Assembly (NCBI RefSeq): GCF_000409775.1
Contig: NZ_KE332391.1
Span: 421,766 to 485,765 of the forward strand
Direction: 5' to 3'
DNA from: Litchfieldella anticariensis FP35 = DSM 16096
GTDB lineage: Bacteria; Pseudomonadota; Gammaproteobacteria; Pseudomonadales; Halomonadaceae
DNA length: 64,000 nt
Shown: one piece after another, positions 55,076 to 63,364 of the stretch
Layout: each line of letters opens with the position of its first letter
Numbering within the stretch: the stretch's first letter is position 1
The notes under the pieces: generated by a model
Told to the model about the DNA's origin: nothing
Database searches by the model: none
What the model saw: only the letters and a program-made list of their open reading frames with translations
Made by a program: the position numbers and the translations under genes

Positions 55076-55287
55076 GTGATCCGATCATTCCGGGTTGCAT
55101 TGGATGCCAAGAATCATCGCAAGCCTACCCGCAATGCACAATAACCACGCCGGTCATCATCGACAGCCAAGGATTTTGACGCACAATGAAGGGAACGATG
55201 TTCTTTCACTGAGTTCCAAAGGGCACTTACCAACCTAGCCACTCCACCTACCGGGCAACAGCCGTCGCGACGACATAGGAGTTCCTT

Positions 55288-55659
55288 ATGACCGACCCCC
55301 GCCACGACCGACAGCGCAATGCCGCTTGGTATGCTGCCCAGCAATGGCGCGAGAGAGCGCAGCAGGCTCGTCCACAAGGTGGCATCGGCGGATTTCGCCT
55401 GATCCTGACTTGGCTGCTGTTCGGTGTGATGATGATCGTCGGCACCCTGTTGGGGCTATTTTTCCTGCTTGTCGGCTGGGCCATGCTCCCCTTCCTGCGC
55501 TACCGCATGAAGAAACGCATGGAACGCATGCGCGCCGAACAGGCTGAGGATATCGGTGGTGATGATTTCGGAGCACGTTACGAACACTCAGGACGTCACC
55601 GGGATGTGCTGGAAGGACAATACGAAGTGAGAGATGACGCTCGCGACCATGGTCGCTAG
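55288..55659 (+). CDS. Conserved hypothetical single-pass membrane protein
   Basis: A 123-residue protein: a polar N terminus, a hydrophobic block at about 36-70 (LTWLLFGVMMIVGTLLGLFFLLVGW) that may be one or two helices, then a basic/acidic tail with an Arg/Met-rich helix (RYRMKKRMERMRAE). TAGGAG precedes the ATG. No family function recognised. It stands alone between the polyol island and the next cluster. Confidence 0.7.
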   Translation: MTDPRHDRQRNAAWYAAQQWRERAQQARPQGGIGGFRLILTWLLFGVMMIVGTLLGLFFLLVGWAMLPFLRYRMKKRMERMRAEQAEDIGGDDFGARYEHSGRHRDVLEGQYEVRDDARDHGR

Positions 55660-55695
55660 ACGTGGTAAGCAGCACGACGACTTACCGAGGATCCT

Positions 55696-55803
55696 TCAAC
55701 TCGTCGCGAATGAGTGCAGGACATCCTCCTCGCCAATATCGTCATAGAACCCGCCCAAAGGCCCTTTCCCCGTCCGGCAGCAGCCGAATGGGGAGCGGGT
55801 CAT
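55696..55803 (-). CDS. Unrecognised 35-residue small protein
   Basis: A short frame, MTRSPFGCCRTGKGPLGGF then YDDIGEEDVLHSFATS, preceded by a strong AAGGAG 8 bases upstream of the ATG. TTCAAG and TATACC spaced 18 bases upstream could be its promoter. It has a vicinal Cys pair and acidic tail. No family recognised. The 260-base gap holds no other gene, and the good signals make it a credible small gene. Confidence 0.5.
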   Translation of the reverse strand: MTRSPFGCCRTGKGPLGGFYDDIGEEDVLHSFATS

Positions 55804-55919
55804 GCTTTCGTCTCCTTGCAAGATATCGTGCGTAAGTCAATGGTATAGCAGGCTATCTTTCTACACTTGAAACACAACAAGAAGCTCGTAGGCCAGCCTG
55901 CGATATCGGAGACTGATGC

Positions 55920-56951
55920 ATGCCACTCTTCCGCCTTCTGTCGTCATTGGCGACGAACTGGCCGCGACATCGAGCCTGTCGACACTTGGTAGGTTTCATC
56001 CTGCTCTTGTTCTGCTGGCTAGGAAGCACGACGCTCCAGGCGCAGACATTGCGAGTCGGCGTGCTGCAGTTCGGTACCGTCAGTTGGGAACTGGAGGTGG
56101 TCCAGTCCCACCACCTGTTGGAAGAATACGACGTGGAACTCGAGGTGGTGCCGCTGGCCTCCGAGAATGCACTAGCCGTGGCATTGCAGGGTGGGCGAGT
56201 CGACCTGGTCGTCTCCGACTGGCTATGGGCAGCGCGTCAACGGGATGCCGGCCGTCACTACCAGTTCGCGCCTTATTCGTTGTCGGTGGGTGCCGTGATG
56301 GTCGCCCCCAATGCGGGCATCAACAGTGTGGAACAACTGGCCGGCCGCCAGTTGGGTATCGCCGGTGGGCCGGTCGACAAGACCTGGATCCTGCTGCGAG
56401 CGTATGCACGACGCGTCCATGGCCTCGATCTCGACGCATCGGTCGAGCCCACCTACGCCGCTCCGCCAATGATCAATGCCCTGATGCGCGACGGCCGCCT
56501 GACCGCAGCGGTTAACTTCTGGCACTACAATGCCCGCCTCACGACGTTGGGAATGCAACCCCTAGTGACTGTCGAGGGAATGCTCGAGGAACTTGGCATC
56601 GCCCCGGTTCCCCCCTTGCTTGGCTGGGTCTTCGACGAGAGCTGGGCGCATGAAAACCGTGAGGCGTTGCGTCACTTCCTGGAGGCCACCTATCAGGCCA
56701 AAGCGATTCTCGCTACCGACGATGCCGCCTGGGAGCCGCTGCGCGATCTGGTCAAGCCGGAAAACGACGCCATGTTCGAAGCGCTCAAGGCAGGCTATCG
56801 CGCCGGCATTCCCAAGCGCTATGGCGAAGCCGAAATTGCTGCCGCCCGGGAACTCTTCGCGGTGCTGGCCGAGGAAGGCGGTGGTGCGCTCACTGGGGAT
56901 GTAAAACAGCTTGCCCCAGCCGTGTTCTGGGATGGCTTTCGGCTACCATGA
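55920..56951 (+). CDS. ABC transporter substrate-binding protein, NitT/TauT type, PQQ-cluster associated
   Basis: A 343-residue exported protein with a long signal segment (hydrophobic about 23-37, cleavage near LQAQTL) and a NitT/TauT-like fold (VGVLQFGTVSWELEVVQ, GGRVDLVVSDWLWAARQ). Coupled to permease and ATPase genes by overlaps. Such importers accompany quinoprotein alcohol-oxidation genes; the ligand is not known. Its initial ATG lies 4 bases after another ATG in a different frame. Confidence 0.82.
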   Translation: MPLFRLLSSLATNWPRHRACRHLVGFILLLFCWLGSTTLQAQTLRVGVLQFGTVSWELEVVQSHHLLEEYDVELEVVPLASENALAVALQGGRVDLVVSDWLWAARQRDAGRHYQFAPYSLSVGAVMVAPNAGINSVEQLAGRQLGIAGGPVDKTWILLRAYARRVHGLDLDASVEPTYAAPPMINALMRDGRLTAAVNFWHYNARLTTLGMQPLVTVEGMLEELGIAPVPPLLGWVFDESWAHENREALRHFLEATYQAKAILATDDAAWEPLRDLVKPENDAMFEALKAGYRAGIPKRYGEAEIAAARELFAVLAEEGGGALTGDVKQLAPAVFWDGFRLP

Positions 56952-57697
56952 GATCACGCCATTGGCCGTTACGCGGTGCCTCGTTGCTGGGCCTGATCCT
57001 ACTCTGGGCCATCGCCGCACTGATCGCCAGTACCCCGATGCTACCGGCCCCTCATCAGGTCTTGGCCAGTGCCTGGCAGCATAGCCTCAGCGGCGAGTTG
57101 CCCTACCACCTTTCGACCACTCTGGCGCGGGTCCTGGTGAGTTTCCTGCTGGCCATGGGGATTGGCACGGCCGTCGGCATTGCCATGGGCCGTTACCGAC
57201 AGCTCGATATTGCCCTGGATGGCGCCCTAGTGCTGGGACTGAATATTCCGGCCCTGGTGACCATTATCCTGTGTTACATCTGGTTCGGGCTCACAGAGGT
57301 CGCGGCGGTGATAGCGGTCTCGCTGAACAAGATCCCCACCGTGGTGGTCACGGTGCGCGAAGGAGCACGCGCGGTGGATCCCCGCCTGTTGGCCGTCGCC
57401 CAGGCCTACCGCCTGCCTCCATGGCGCAAGCTGTGGAGAGTCTATCTTCCACAGTTGTATCCCTACCTGATGGCTGCGGCACGCGGCGGTCTGGCACTGA
57501 TCTGGAAGATCGTACTGGTGGTGGAATTGCTCGGACGCAGCAATGGTGTCGGCTTTCAGTTGTACTCCTACTACCAGTTTTTCGATATCACCAGCATCCT
57601 GGCCTATACCCTCACCTTCGCTGCCGTCGTGCTGTTGGTCGAAGCACTGATCATGCGGCCCCTGGAGAATCGACTGACGAGGTGGCGCAATGCCTGA
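56948..57697 (+). CDS. ABC transporter permease (SsuC/TauC type)
   Basis: A 249-residue inner-membrane permease with about six helices. The EAA-like coupling segment RLLAVAQAYRLPPWRKLWRV is typical. It starts inside the stop codon of the binding-protein gene and overlaps the ATPase gene by 8 bases. Confidence 0.88.
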   Translation: MRSRHWPLRGASLLGLILLWAIAALIASTPMLPAPHQVLASAWQHSLSGELPYHLSTTLARVLVSFLLAMGIGTAVGIAMGRYRQLDIALDGALVLGLNIPALVTIILCYIWFGLTEVAAVIAVSLNKIPTVVVTVREGARAVDPRLLAVAQAYRLPPWRKLWRVYLPQLYPYLMAAARGGLALIWKIVLVVELLGRSNGVGFQLYSYYQFFDITSILAYTLTFAAVVLLVEALIMRPLENRLTRWRNA

Positions 57698-58466
57698 CCT
57701 GGACGTTCGCATCGATGAAAAGCGTTTCGGAGAGGCAGTAATCCTGCGCGATCTCACCTTTAGTGCACAGCGTGGCGAGTTTCTGGCACTGGTCGGTCCT
57801 TCGGGAGTGGGCAAGAGCACCCTATTGCACCTGATCGCCGGACTCGACACCCACTTCGACGGTTCCGTTCATTGGCATGGAACCCCCCTTCACCATCATC
57901 CCCAGGCTCCCAAAAGCCTGGGAATGATGTTTCAGGAACCACGCTTGATGCCGTGGTTGAGCGCCCTCGACAATGTACGTTTGGTGCTGTCCGGTACCGA
58001 GGCAGAAGGGGATCGAGCACGGATGCTGTTGCAAGAAGTGGGACTCGGTCACGCTCTCGACGCCTGGCCCAACCAGCTTTCCGGCGGTATGCAGCGTCGC
58101 GTGGCCCTGGCGCGGGCCTTCGCGGTCGCCCCCCGGCTACTACTGATGGACGAGCCTTTCGTCTCGCTGGACATGCCAACCGGCAATCGACTGCGCGAAT
58201 CGTTACTGGAACTGTGGAGGCGCGACCGCCCGCTGGTGCTGTTCGTGACCCATGACCTGCGCGAGGCACTGGCACTAGCCGACCGTGTGCTGTTCATGTC
58301 CGAGCCACCGGCACGCATCATACTGGACTATGTGGTGCCACTGGAGCGCCCTAGGCAACTAGAAGGCACGGCAATCGCCAAGCTGCAAGAACAGTTGTTC
58401 GCCCACCATCCAGACCTGTTGTCCGGAGCGCTGGACGCGCCTTCCGAGAGCCGAGACAAGCCATGA
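57690..58466 (+). CDS. ABC transporter ATPase (SsuB/TauB type)
   Basis: A 258-residue ATPase with Walker A GPSGVGKST, Q-loop MMFQEPRLMPW, signature LSGGMQRRVALARA, Walker B LLLMDEPFVSLD and switch His in FVTHDLREA. Completes the importer with the two preceding genes. Confidence 0.92.
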   Translation: MPDLDVRIDEKRFGEAVILRDLTFSAQRGEFLALVGPSGVGKSTLLHLIAGLDTHFDGSVHWHGTPLHHHPQAPKSLGMMFQEPRLMPWLSALDNVRLVLSGTEAEGDRARMLLQEVGLGHALDAWPNQLSGGMQRRVALARAFAVAPRLLLMDEPFVSLDMPTGNRLRESLLELWRRDRPLVLFVTHDLREALALADRVLFMSEPPARIILDYVVPLERPRQLEGTAIAKLQEQLFAHHPDLLSGALDAPSESRDKP

Positions 58467-58561
58467 AGGCGACTCGCCGAATGGTGGAAAAACCTCGTTA
58501 TGTACCATAACTTGAAATCTGTGGAAGCCGACTATCCATCCGATCCCACCAGAGGTGGAGT

Positions 58562-58951
58562 ATGCATAACAACAAGACGTTTTTTCCAAGCACGTGCACT
58601 CACCTGAAAGGTATGGTCATAACCATTCTGGGCCTGATCTGCCTGCTCTCGTTGTCACCCGCGACCCTGGCAGCAGGCAACGATTACCCTACCGAAGCAC
58701 GGGTGGATTATGTGCTCGGCTGCATGGCAGCCAACGGCCAGAATTATCTGACCATGCAGAAATGCTCTTGCAGCATCGATGTGATCGCCGAGTTGGTGCC
58801 CTATGAAGATTACGAGGCGGTGACGACCATATTGAGCATGCAAGACCAGCGTGGCGAAATGGGCATGCTGTTCCGCACCGAGCGCGGCATGCAGGAAGAC
58901 GTCGAGCGTTTTCGTGGCGCACAAACAGAAGCCGACCTGCGCTGCTTCTGA
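58562..58951 (+). CDS. Cys-containing periplasmic protein of the alcohol-oxidation cluster
   Basis: A 129-residue exported protein with a long N-terminal leader and hydrophobic segment (VITILGLICLLSLSPATLA). The mature part has four cysteines: GCMAANGQNY, KCSCSID and a terminal RCF. The pattern suggests disulfides or metal/heme contact, but no CxxCH motif exists. Located directly before a cytochrome c gene, it could be a partner of that redox chain. Small proteins of this kind occur near PQQ alcohol dehydrogenase genes; function unknown. Confidence 0.75.
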   Translation: MHNNKTFFPSTCTHLKGMVITILGLICLLSLSPATLAAGNDYPTEARVDYVLGCMAANGQNYLTMQKCSCSIDVIAELVPYEDYEAVTTILSMQDQRGEMGMLFRTERGMQEDVERFRGAQTEADLRCF

Positions 58952-58957
58952 ACGACT

Positions 58958-59347
58958 ATGCATCGCTTCCCAACCCTGCTGACCAAGCTGCTGAGTGTCA
59001 TCCTGTTCACTGCGACCGCTGCCAGCGTTGTAGCCGATAGCCAAACGCAAGCGGGCGAGCGCGTATTCCGCAACCAGTGCCGGGGCTGCCACTCGCTGGA
59101 ACCTGGCGTACACATTGCCGGCCCCAGCCTGCATGACGTGGTGGGACGCCGCGCCGGCAAGGTCGAGGACTTCGACTACTCCCCTGCTCTACAGGACGCG
59201 CAATGGGTATGGACTGCCGAAATGCTCGACCGCTTCCTCACCGACCCGGATGCCCTCATACCCGGCACCCGCATGGTGTTTTGGGGTCTGGAAGAACGCC
59301 CCCGCCGCCAGTTGATCGAATTTCTGGAGCATGTTGGTGAAGAGTAA
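58958..59347 (+). CDS. Class I cytochrome c
   Basis: A 129-residue periplasmic cytochrome with signal peptide (cleavage near VVADS, about residue 27), heme motif CRGCH (41-45) and probable Met ligand in PGTRMVFWG (about Met106). GPSLHDVVGRRAG is typical of mitochondrial-like c-type cytochromes. In PQQ alcohol systems such proteins take electrons from the quinoprotein. It follows the Cys protein by 6 bases. Confidence 0.9.
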   Translation: MHRFPTLLTKLLSVILFTATAASVVADSQTQAGERVFRNQCRGCHSLEPGVHIAGPSLHDVVGRRAGKVEDFDYSPALQDAQWVWTAEMLDRFLTDPDALIPGTRMVFWGLEERPRRQLIEFLEHVGEE

Positions 59348-59391
59348 CGACCATCGTACATGGTCGGATATCCCGGGATGTCCCCCGATGC

Positions 59392-59434
59392 GGTGGGAGC
59401 GCAGCTCCGCTGCGCGATCCGGCCGTCAGGCCGG
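59392..59434. repeat. REP-like double hairpin
   Basis: GGTGGGAGC leads into two adjacent stems: GCGCAGC/GCTGCGC (59399-59415) and CCGGCC-GTCA-GGCCGG (59419-59434). This layout resembles pseudomonad/halomonad REP elements and lies between convergent genes, where it may also terminate transcription. Confidence 0.7.
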
Positions 59435-59464
59435 CCTTGGGTGGGCATGGTCAGTGACCGGTGC

Positions 59465-60277
59465 TCACTCAGCGCCGGCGCCTGCCTTGCGGGTCATCAT
59501 GCCGCGTGCCGGGTTATAGGCCAATATCGCCAAGCCGAGCAGTACCGCAGTGGTCGCAACGACGATCAGCGTTGCCTCTGCATTGAAGTGTTCGTACATT
59601 GCGAAGCGAATCATCTCCACGGCATAGGTGAAGGGATTCAAGGAAGCGATCTGATAAACCAGGTAACTGCCCTCGCGAATGCGCCACAATGGATAGAGTG
59701 CCGAGGAGAGGAAGAACATCGGAAAGATCACGAAGTTCATGATTCCGGCGAAATTCTCCAGTTGGCGCACGAAGGACGACAGCAGCATGCCCAACGCCCC
59801 CACCATGAAGCCGGACACCACCAGTGCCGGCAGGATCAGCACGTAACCTGCCAGCGGTGCCTGCACGCCGTAGAAATAGGCAATGGCCAGGAATACATAG
59901 ACCTGTACGATCGAGACCAGCGTTCCGGCCAGCAGCTTGCAGATCAGCAGGTACCAACGCGGGAAGGGGCTGACCAACAGCACACGCATGCTGCCCATCT
60001 CGCGGTCATAGACCATCGACAGCGAACTCTGCATGCCGTTGAAGAGCTGGATCATACCCACCAGCCCCGGGACGATGTAGACCTCGTAGAGGATGTAGGT
60101 CTGGTAAGGTTCGGTCATGGCCACGCCGAGGGCCATGCGAAAGCCGGCAGCGAATACGAACAGCCAGATCAATGGCCTGACCAGTGCGGCGACGAAGCGT
60201 GAACGCTGGTGCACGAAGCGCAGCAACTCACGACCGACCACGCCACGCAGGCAGTGTCCATAGGCCGCCAGACTCAT
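59465..60277 (-). CDS. ABC-2 type exporter permease
   Basis: A 270-residue ABC-2 membrane protein with about six helices (FVHQRSRFVAALVRPLIWLF, MVYDREMGSMRVLLVSPFPR, FFLSSALYPLW). Together with the ATPase it forms an exporter of the kind found beside PQQ-dependent alcohol oxidation genes. Its ATG overlaps the ATPase stop. Confidence 0.88.
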   Translation of the reverse strand: MSLAAYGHCLRGVVGRELLRFVHQRSRFVAALVRPLIWLFVFAAGFRMALGVAMTEPYQTYILYEVYIVPGLVGMIQLFNGMQSSLSMVYDREMGSMRVLLVSPFPRWYLLICKLLAGTLVSIVQVYVFLAIAYFYGVQAPLAGYVLILPALVVSGFMVGALGMLLSSFVRQLENFAGIMNFVIFPMFFLSSALYPLWRIREGSYLVYQIASLNPFTYAVEMIRFAMYEHFNAEATLIVVATTAVLLGLAILAYNPARGMMTRKAGAGAE

Positions 60278-61092
60278 CGCGTCTCCCCTTCCGTCAGTCG
60301 ATCGAAGGCGTCGCCAATCGAGTCGCTTGACGTCTGGGCCATGATATCGCCGATCCCGCCATCAGCACATACTTGGCCACGATGCAACACGATCACGCGA
60401 TCCTCGGGATAGACCTCGTCGATCAAATGCGTAGCCCACAACACCGCCACCCCTTGTTCGCGACAAAGCCGATGCACGTGTTCGACCAAACCGCGACGCG
60501 ATGCAATATCGAGCCCTACCGTAGGTTCATCGAGCAACAGCAAGCGTGGTTCGTGCAGCAAGCCACGGGCAATTTCCACACGTCGGCGCTGGCCACCGGA
60601 TAGATGCCGCACCCGCAGGTTCAGGCTACCTTGCATCTCCATACGGGTGAGCTGTTGCGAAGCACGGCGCTTGGCTTCGGCCGGTGTCATGCCGTGCAAG
60701 GCACCGTGATAGCTCAGGTTCTGCCGCACCGAGAGGTCCATATCCAGTGTCGGTTGTTGAAACACCACGCCCATCCGGGCATGGGCTTCGACCGAATGTC
60801 GGTGCAGGTCGAGGCCACCAACGCGAATTTCGCCCTGGCGATAGTCGTAAAGTCGTGTGATCAAAGAGAACAAGGTAGTCTTGCCGGCCCCGTTGGGGCC
60901 CAGCAAAACTGCGAACTCACCGGCCTTCAACTCGAAGGACACCGACTCCAGCACCGGCTGGCCGCTGTAGCTGAAACTGAGATCATGCACACTCAGGGCG
61001 GCCGATACATCCTGCCGCCCCGTTATGTCGTCCCCTACCTCAGTGGATGTCGATGCTATCTCACGACTCACGGTTCGACGACCACCCCCCAT
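60274..61092 (-). CDS. ABC exporter ATPase
   Basis: A 272-residue ATPase with Walker A GPNGAGKTTLFS, signature LSGGQRRRVEIARG, Walker B LLLLDEPTVGLD and switch His in WATHLIDEV. The start is uncertain: ATG 61092, or GTG 61071, which overlaps the upstream stop by four bases. Partner of the ABC-2 permease. Confidence 0.88.
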   Translation of the reverse strand: MGGGRRTVSREIASTSTEVGDDITGRQDVSAALSVHDLSFSYSGQPVLESVSFELKAGEFAVLLGPNGAGKTTLFSLITRLYDYRQGEIRVGGLDLHRHSVEAHARMGVVFQQPTLDMDLSVRQNLSYHGALHGMTPAEAKRRASQQLTRMEMQGSLNLRVRHLSGGQRRRVEIARGLLHEPRLLLLDEPTVGLDIASRRGLVEHVHRLCREQGVAVLWATHLIDEVYPEDRVIVLHRGQVCADGGIGDIMAQTSSDSIGDAFDRLTEGETR

Positions 61093-62078
61093 GGAAAACG
61101 TCCGACAGGGACCGAGCGGATTGCCTCGAACCCGTCGACTTCAATGACGGTGACATCGCCGCTGACCCCATTGGTGGTGTACAAACGGCTTTCGTCGGCA
61201 TTGAGCGCCAAGTGCCAAACTCGCTGCCCCACCAGAAGATAGTCGATAACTTCGTAGGTTTGCTGGTCGATCACCGCGACCCGATTCGAGGGCCCCAGTG
61301 CGACGAAACCATAGCGGCCGTCCGAGGTCAGCGCCACACCCACTGCCTGGACGGTTTCGCGTGGCACTCCCGGCACATCGAAGCGGATGGTGTGCTTGAT
61401 ATCGTAGGTGTCCTGCATATCGATGATCGATACCGTGGCACCGATTTCCGATGACACCCAGGCTTCCGCCCCATTATCAGTGAACTCGACATGCCGGGGC
61501 CGCGCTCCCACCAACCGATGATAGAGCGCCTCCATTGTCTCGAGATCGATGATATGTACCATGCTCGAGGTTTCGGAAGTCGCGATCAGCCATTTGCCGT
61601 CGGGGCTGATTCCCAGCCCTTCAGGCTCGATACCGACAGGGATCTCGGTCACCCGCGTGCGTTGCTCGTAATCCAGGACCGACACGATATTGTCGTCCTC
61701 GTTCGAGACGTAGATATAGGGACGCTTTGGATCGACGCGAATCACCTCTGGGTCTTCACCGGACGACTGACTGCGCACCACCTTCAGCGTCTCCAGGTCT
61801 ATCATGTCGATGGCCTCGTCGTCACCCACCGCTACGAATAGCTCATTGCCGTCCGGGCCCAGGACCATGGCCCGCGGCCGACGACCAACATCGATGGTCT
61901 CGACCACCTCCAGCGACTCACCATCGATTACCGATATCGTGTTGTCTTTCTCGTTGGAAACGAAAATGCGTTCAGCCTGGGCGGAGAGTGGAAACAGCAA
62001 CATTCCGGCCAGGAAACTGGTGGCCGCACGCCGGATCACTGACCGAACAGGGCGACAAGACTGTGTTAGAAACGGCAT
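61068..62078 (-). CDS. YVTN-repeat beta-propeller protein, PQQ-catabolism associated
   Basis: A 336-residue exported beta-propeller with signal peptide (cleavage near SAQAERI, about residue 36). It has seven-bladed YVTN-type repeats, for example IFVSNEKDNTISVID, IYVSNEDDNIVSVLD and LYTTNGVSGDVTVIE. Proteins like this sit with ABC-2 exporters in quinoprotein alcohol-oxidation clusters. Likely periplasmic; exact role unknown. Confidence 0.88.
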   Translation of the reverse strand: MPFLTQSCRPVRSVIRRAATSFLAGMLLFPLSAQAERIFVSNEKDNTISVIDGESLEVVETIDVGRRPRAMVLGPDGNELFVAVGDDEAIDMIDLETLKVVRSQSSGEDPEVIRVDPKRPYIYVSNEDDNIVSVLDYEQRTRVTEIPVGIEPEGLGISPDGKWLIATSETSSMVHIIDLETMEALYHRLVGARPRHVEFTDNGAEAWVSSEIGATVSIIDMQDTYDIKHTIRFDVPGVPRETVQAVGVALTSDGRYGFVALGPSNRVAVIDQQTYEVIDYLLVGQRVWHLALNADESRLYTTNGVSGDVTVIEVDGFEAIRSVPVGRFPWGVVVEP

Positions 62079-63328
62079 GGCGACTCTCCCTCATCGGCCC
62101 CTAGTGAATCCATCGGCGTGCGCGGATGCAAATATCCTTCCTGAGGGGAGACAGAGGCCACCATGCGTGGCCCGGTGATCAGAATCGGTTGACGAAGTTG
62201 GTGATTCCACGTGCGATAGCTCACCGGCAAGCCCAGGTAACCGGCCAATTCGAACTCCTCGCTAAGCATGTAATCGAGTACCTGGTCCCGCGCCACGGAG
62301 CCAGTACGCGCCGTTGCTTCTCCCAAGGAACGTACTGCCAGCCAAGCCGCAAAGTCCTTGGGTGTCATCCAGCGTTCAGCAAACTCCTCGAAACGCCGCT
62401 GCAACTGTACGGCACCCCATGACTCATGAGCACGGTGCCAAGCGGTTGGCATCAACCCTTGGGTACCCGCCACCGGCCTTGGCAGCCAGGTCTGGTAGGG
62501 AAAGTACTCACCGAAGTAGTCGTTCTCGTCGGCAACCACCAACACATCGTGCTCGGCGAAGTCCTGTACGAACACCGGGATCTCGCGCTGAATGGCATGG
62601 AAACCACCCTCGGCACGCCGAGCCATCGGATCGTAGGGCCACATCTTTTCGGCAACGATCTCGTGATTGAAGCGTGTTGCCGCTTCCCGCAAGGCCTCTG
62701 CCAACAATTGATCTTCCTCGGTATTGCCATAAACGAGGGCCCAGCGGTTCCACTGCTTATAGCCCAGGAACTGCGCTAGAGCGTCGGCCAACATGCGCCG
62801 ACTGGGCGTGGTGTGGTAGAGATTGGGATGGCAGGCTTCGCCACGCAGTGCGTTGTCAGGTGCCGCGGTATTGAAGACCACACGATCCCCGAGCGCGTCA
62901 TCTGCCATGACCTTCTCCAAGGCGTCGCGTGGCAAGCCGCTGACGATCCACTCGGCCCCCTGCTCAACCAATTCGCTCAGCCCAGCACCCACGTCGCCAT
63001 CGCGGGCGATGATCGACTCGACGAGTACGAACTCCTGGCCCAGAAACTGGCCGGTGGCGTTGTTGTCACTGACTCCCAGGCGTGCCCCTTGAATGCCTTC
63101 ATCGTCGAGTACCGGATCGAGCACCGATAACGGTTCCAGGTCCTCGTTCCGTTCCATCCCCAGATAGCCCAGGGTGATGGTCTCGGTTTCCTGTTCGGTG
63201 TCCTGCGCGCTGACCAACCCAGGCACACCAAGTGCCATCAGTGCCGTCCCCAATAGCAACCAACGTGCTGACCGGCGCAAGGCAAGGACGCCAGCATCGT
63301 GCCAGCCCCTGCAATCGTCCCGTTTCAT
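62066..63328 (-). CDS. Periplasmic binding protein type 1 (branched-chain amino-acid type), PQQ-cluster associated
   Basis: A 420-residue exported protein with a signal peptide (hydrophobic 21-40, cleavage near VSAQD) and a type 1 periplasmic-binding fold (ARLGVSDNNATGQFLGQ, WIVSGLPRDALEKVM, WALVYGNTEEDQLLAEAL). No Liv permease or ATPase is adjacent, so it may serve as sensor or cofactor carrier rather than in uptake. It overlaps the beta-propeller gene by 13 bases. Confidence 0.82.
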   Translation of the reverse strand: MKRDDCRGWHDAGVLALRRSARWLLLGTALMALGVPGLVSAQDTEQETETITLGYLGMERNEDLEPLSVLDPVLDDEGIQGARLGVSDNNATGQFLGQEFVLVESIIARDGDVGAGLSELVEQGAEWIVSGLPRDALEKVMADDALGDRVVFNTAAPDNALRGEACHPNLYHTTPSRRMLADALAQFLGYKQWNRWALVYGNTEEDQLLAEALREAATRFNHEIVAEKMWPYDPMARRAEGGFHAIQREIPVFVQDFAEHDVLVVADENDYFGEYFPYQTWLPRPVAGTQGLMPTAWHRAHESWGAVQLQRRFEEFAERWMTPKDFAAWLAVRSLGEATARTGSVARDQVLDYMLSEEFELAGYLGLPVSYRTWNHQLRQPILITGPRMVASVSPQEGYLHPRTPMDSLGADEGESPCRF

Positions 63329-63364
63329 GTTGATCCCCCGCGTCCGCAGATTCGTCCTTTCCGC

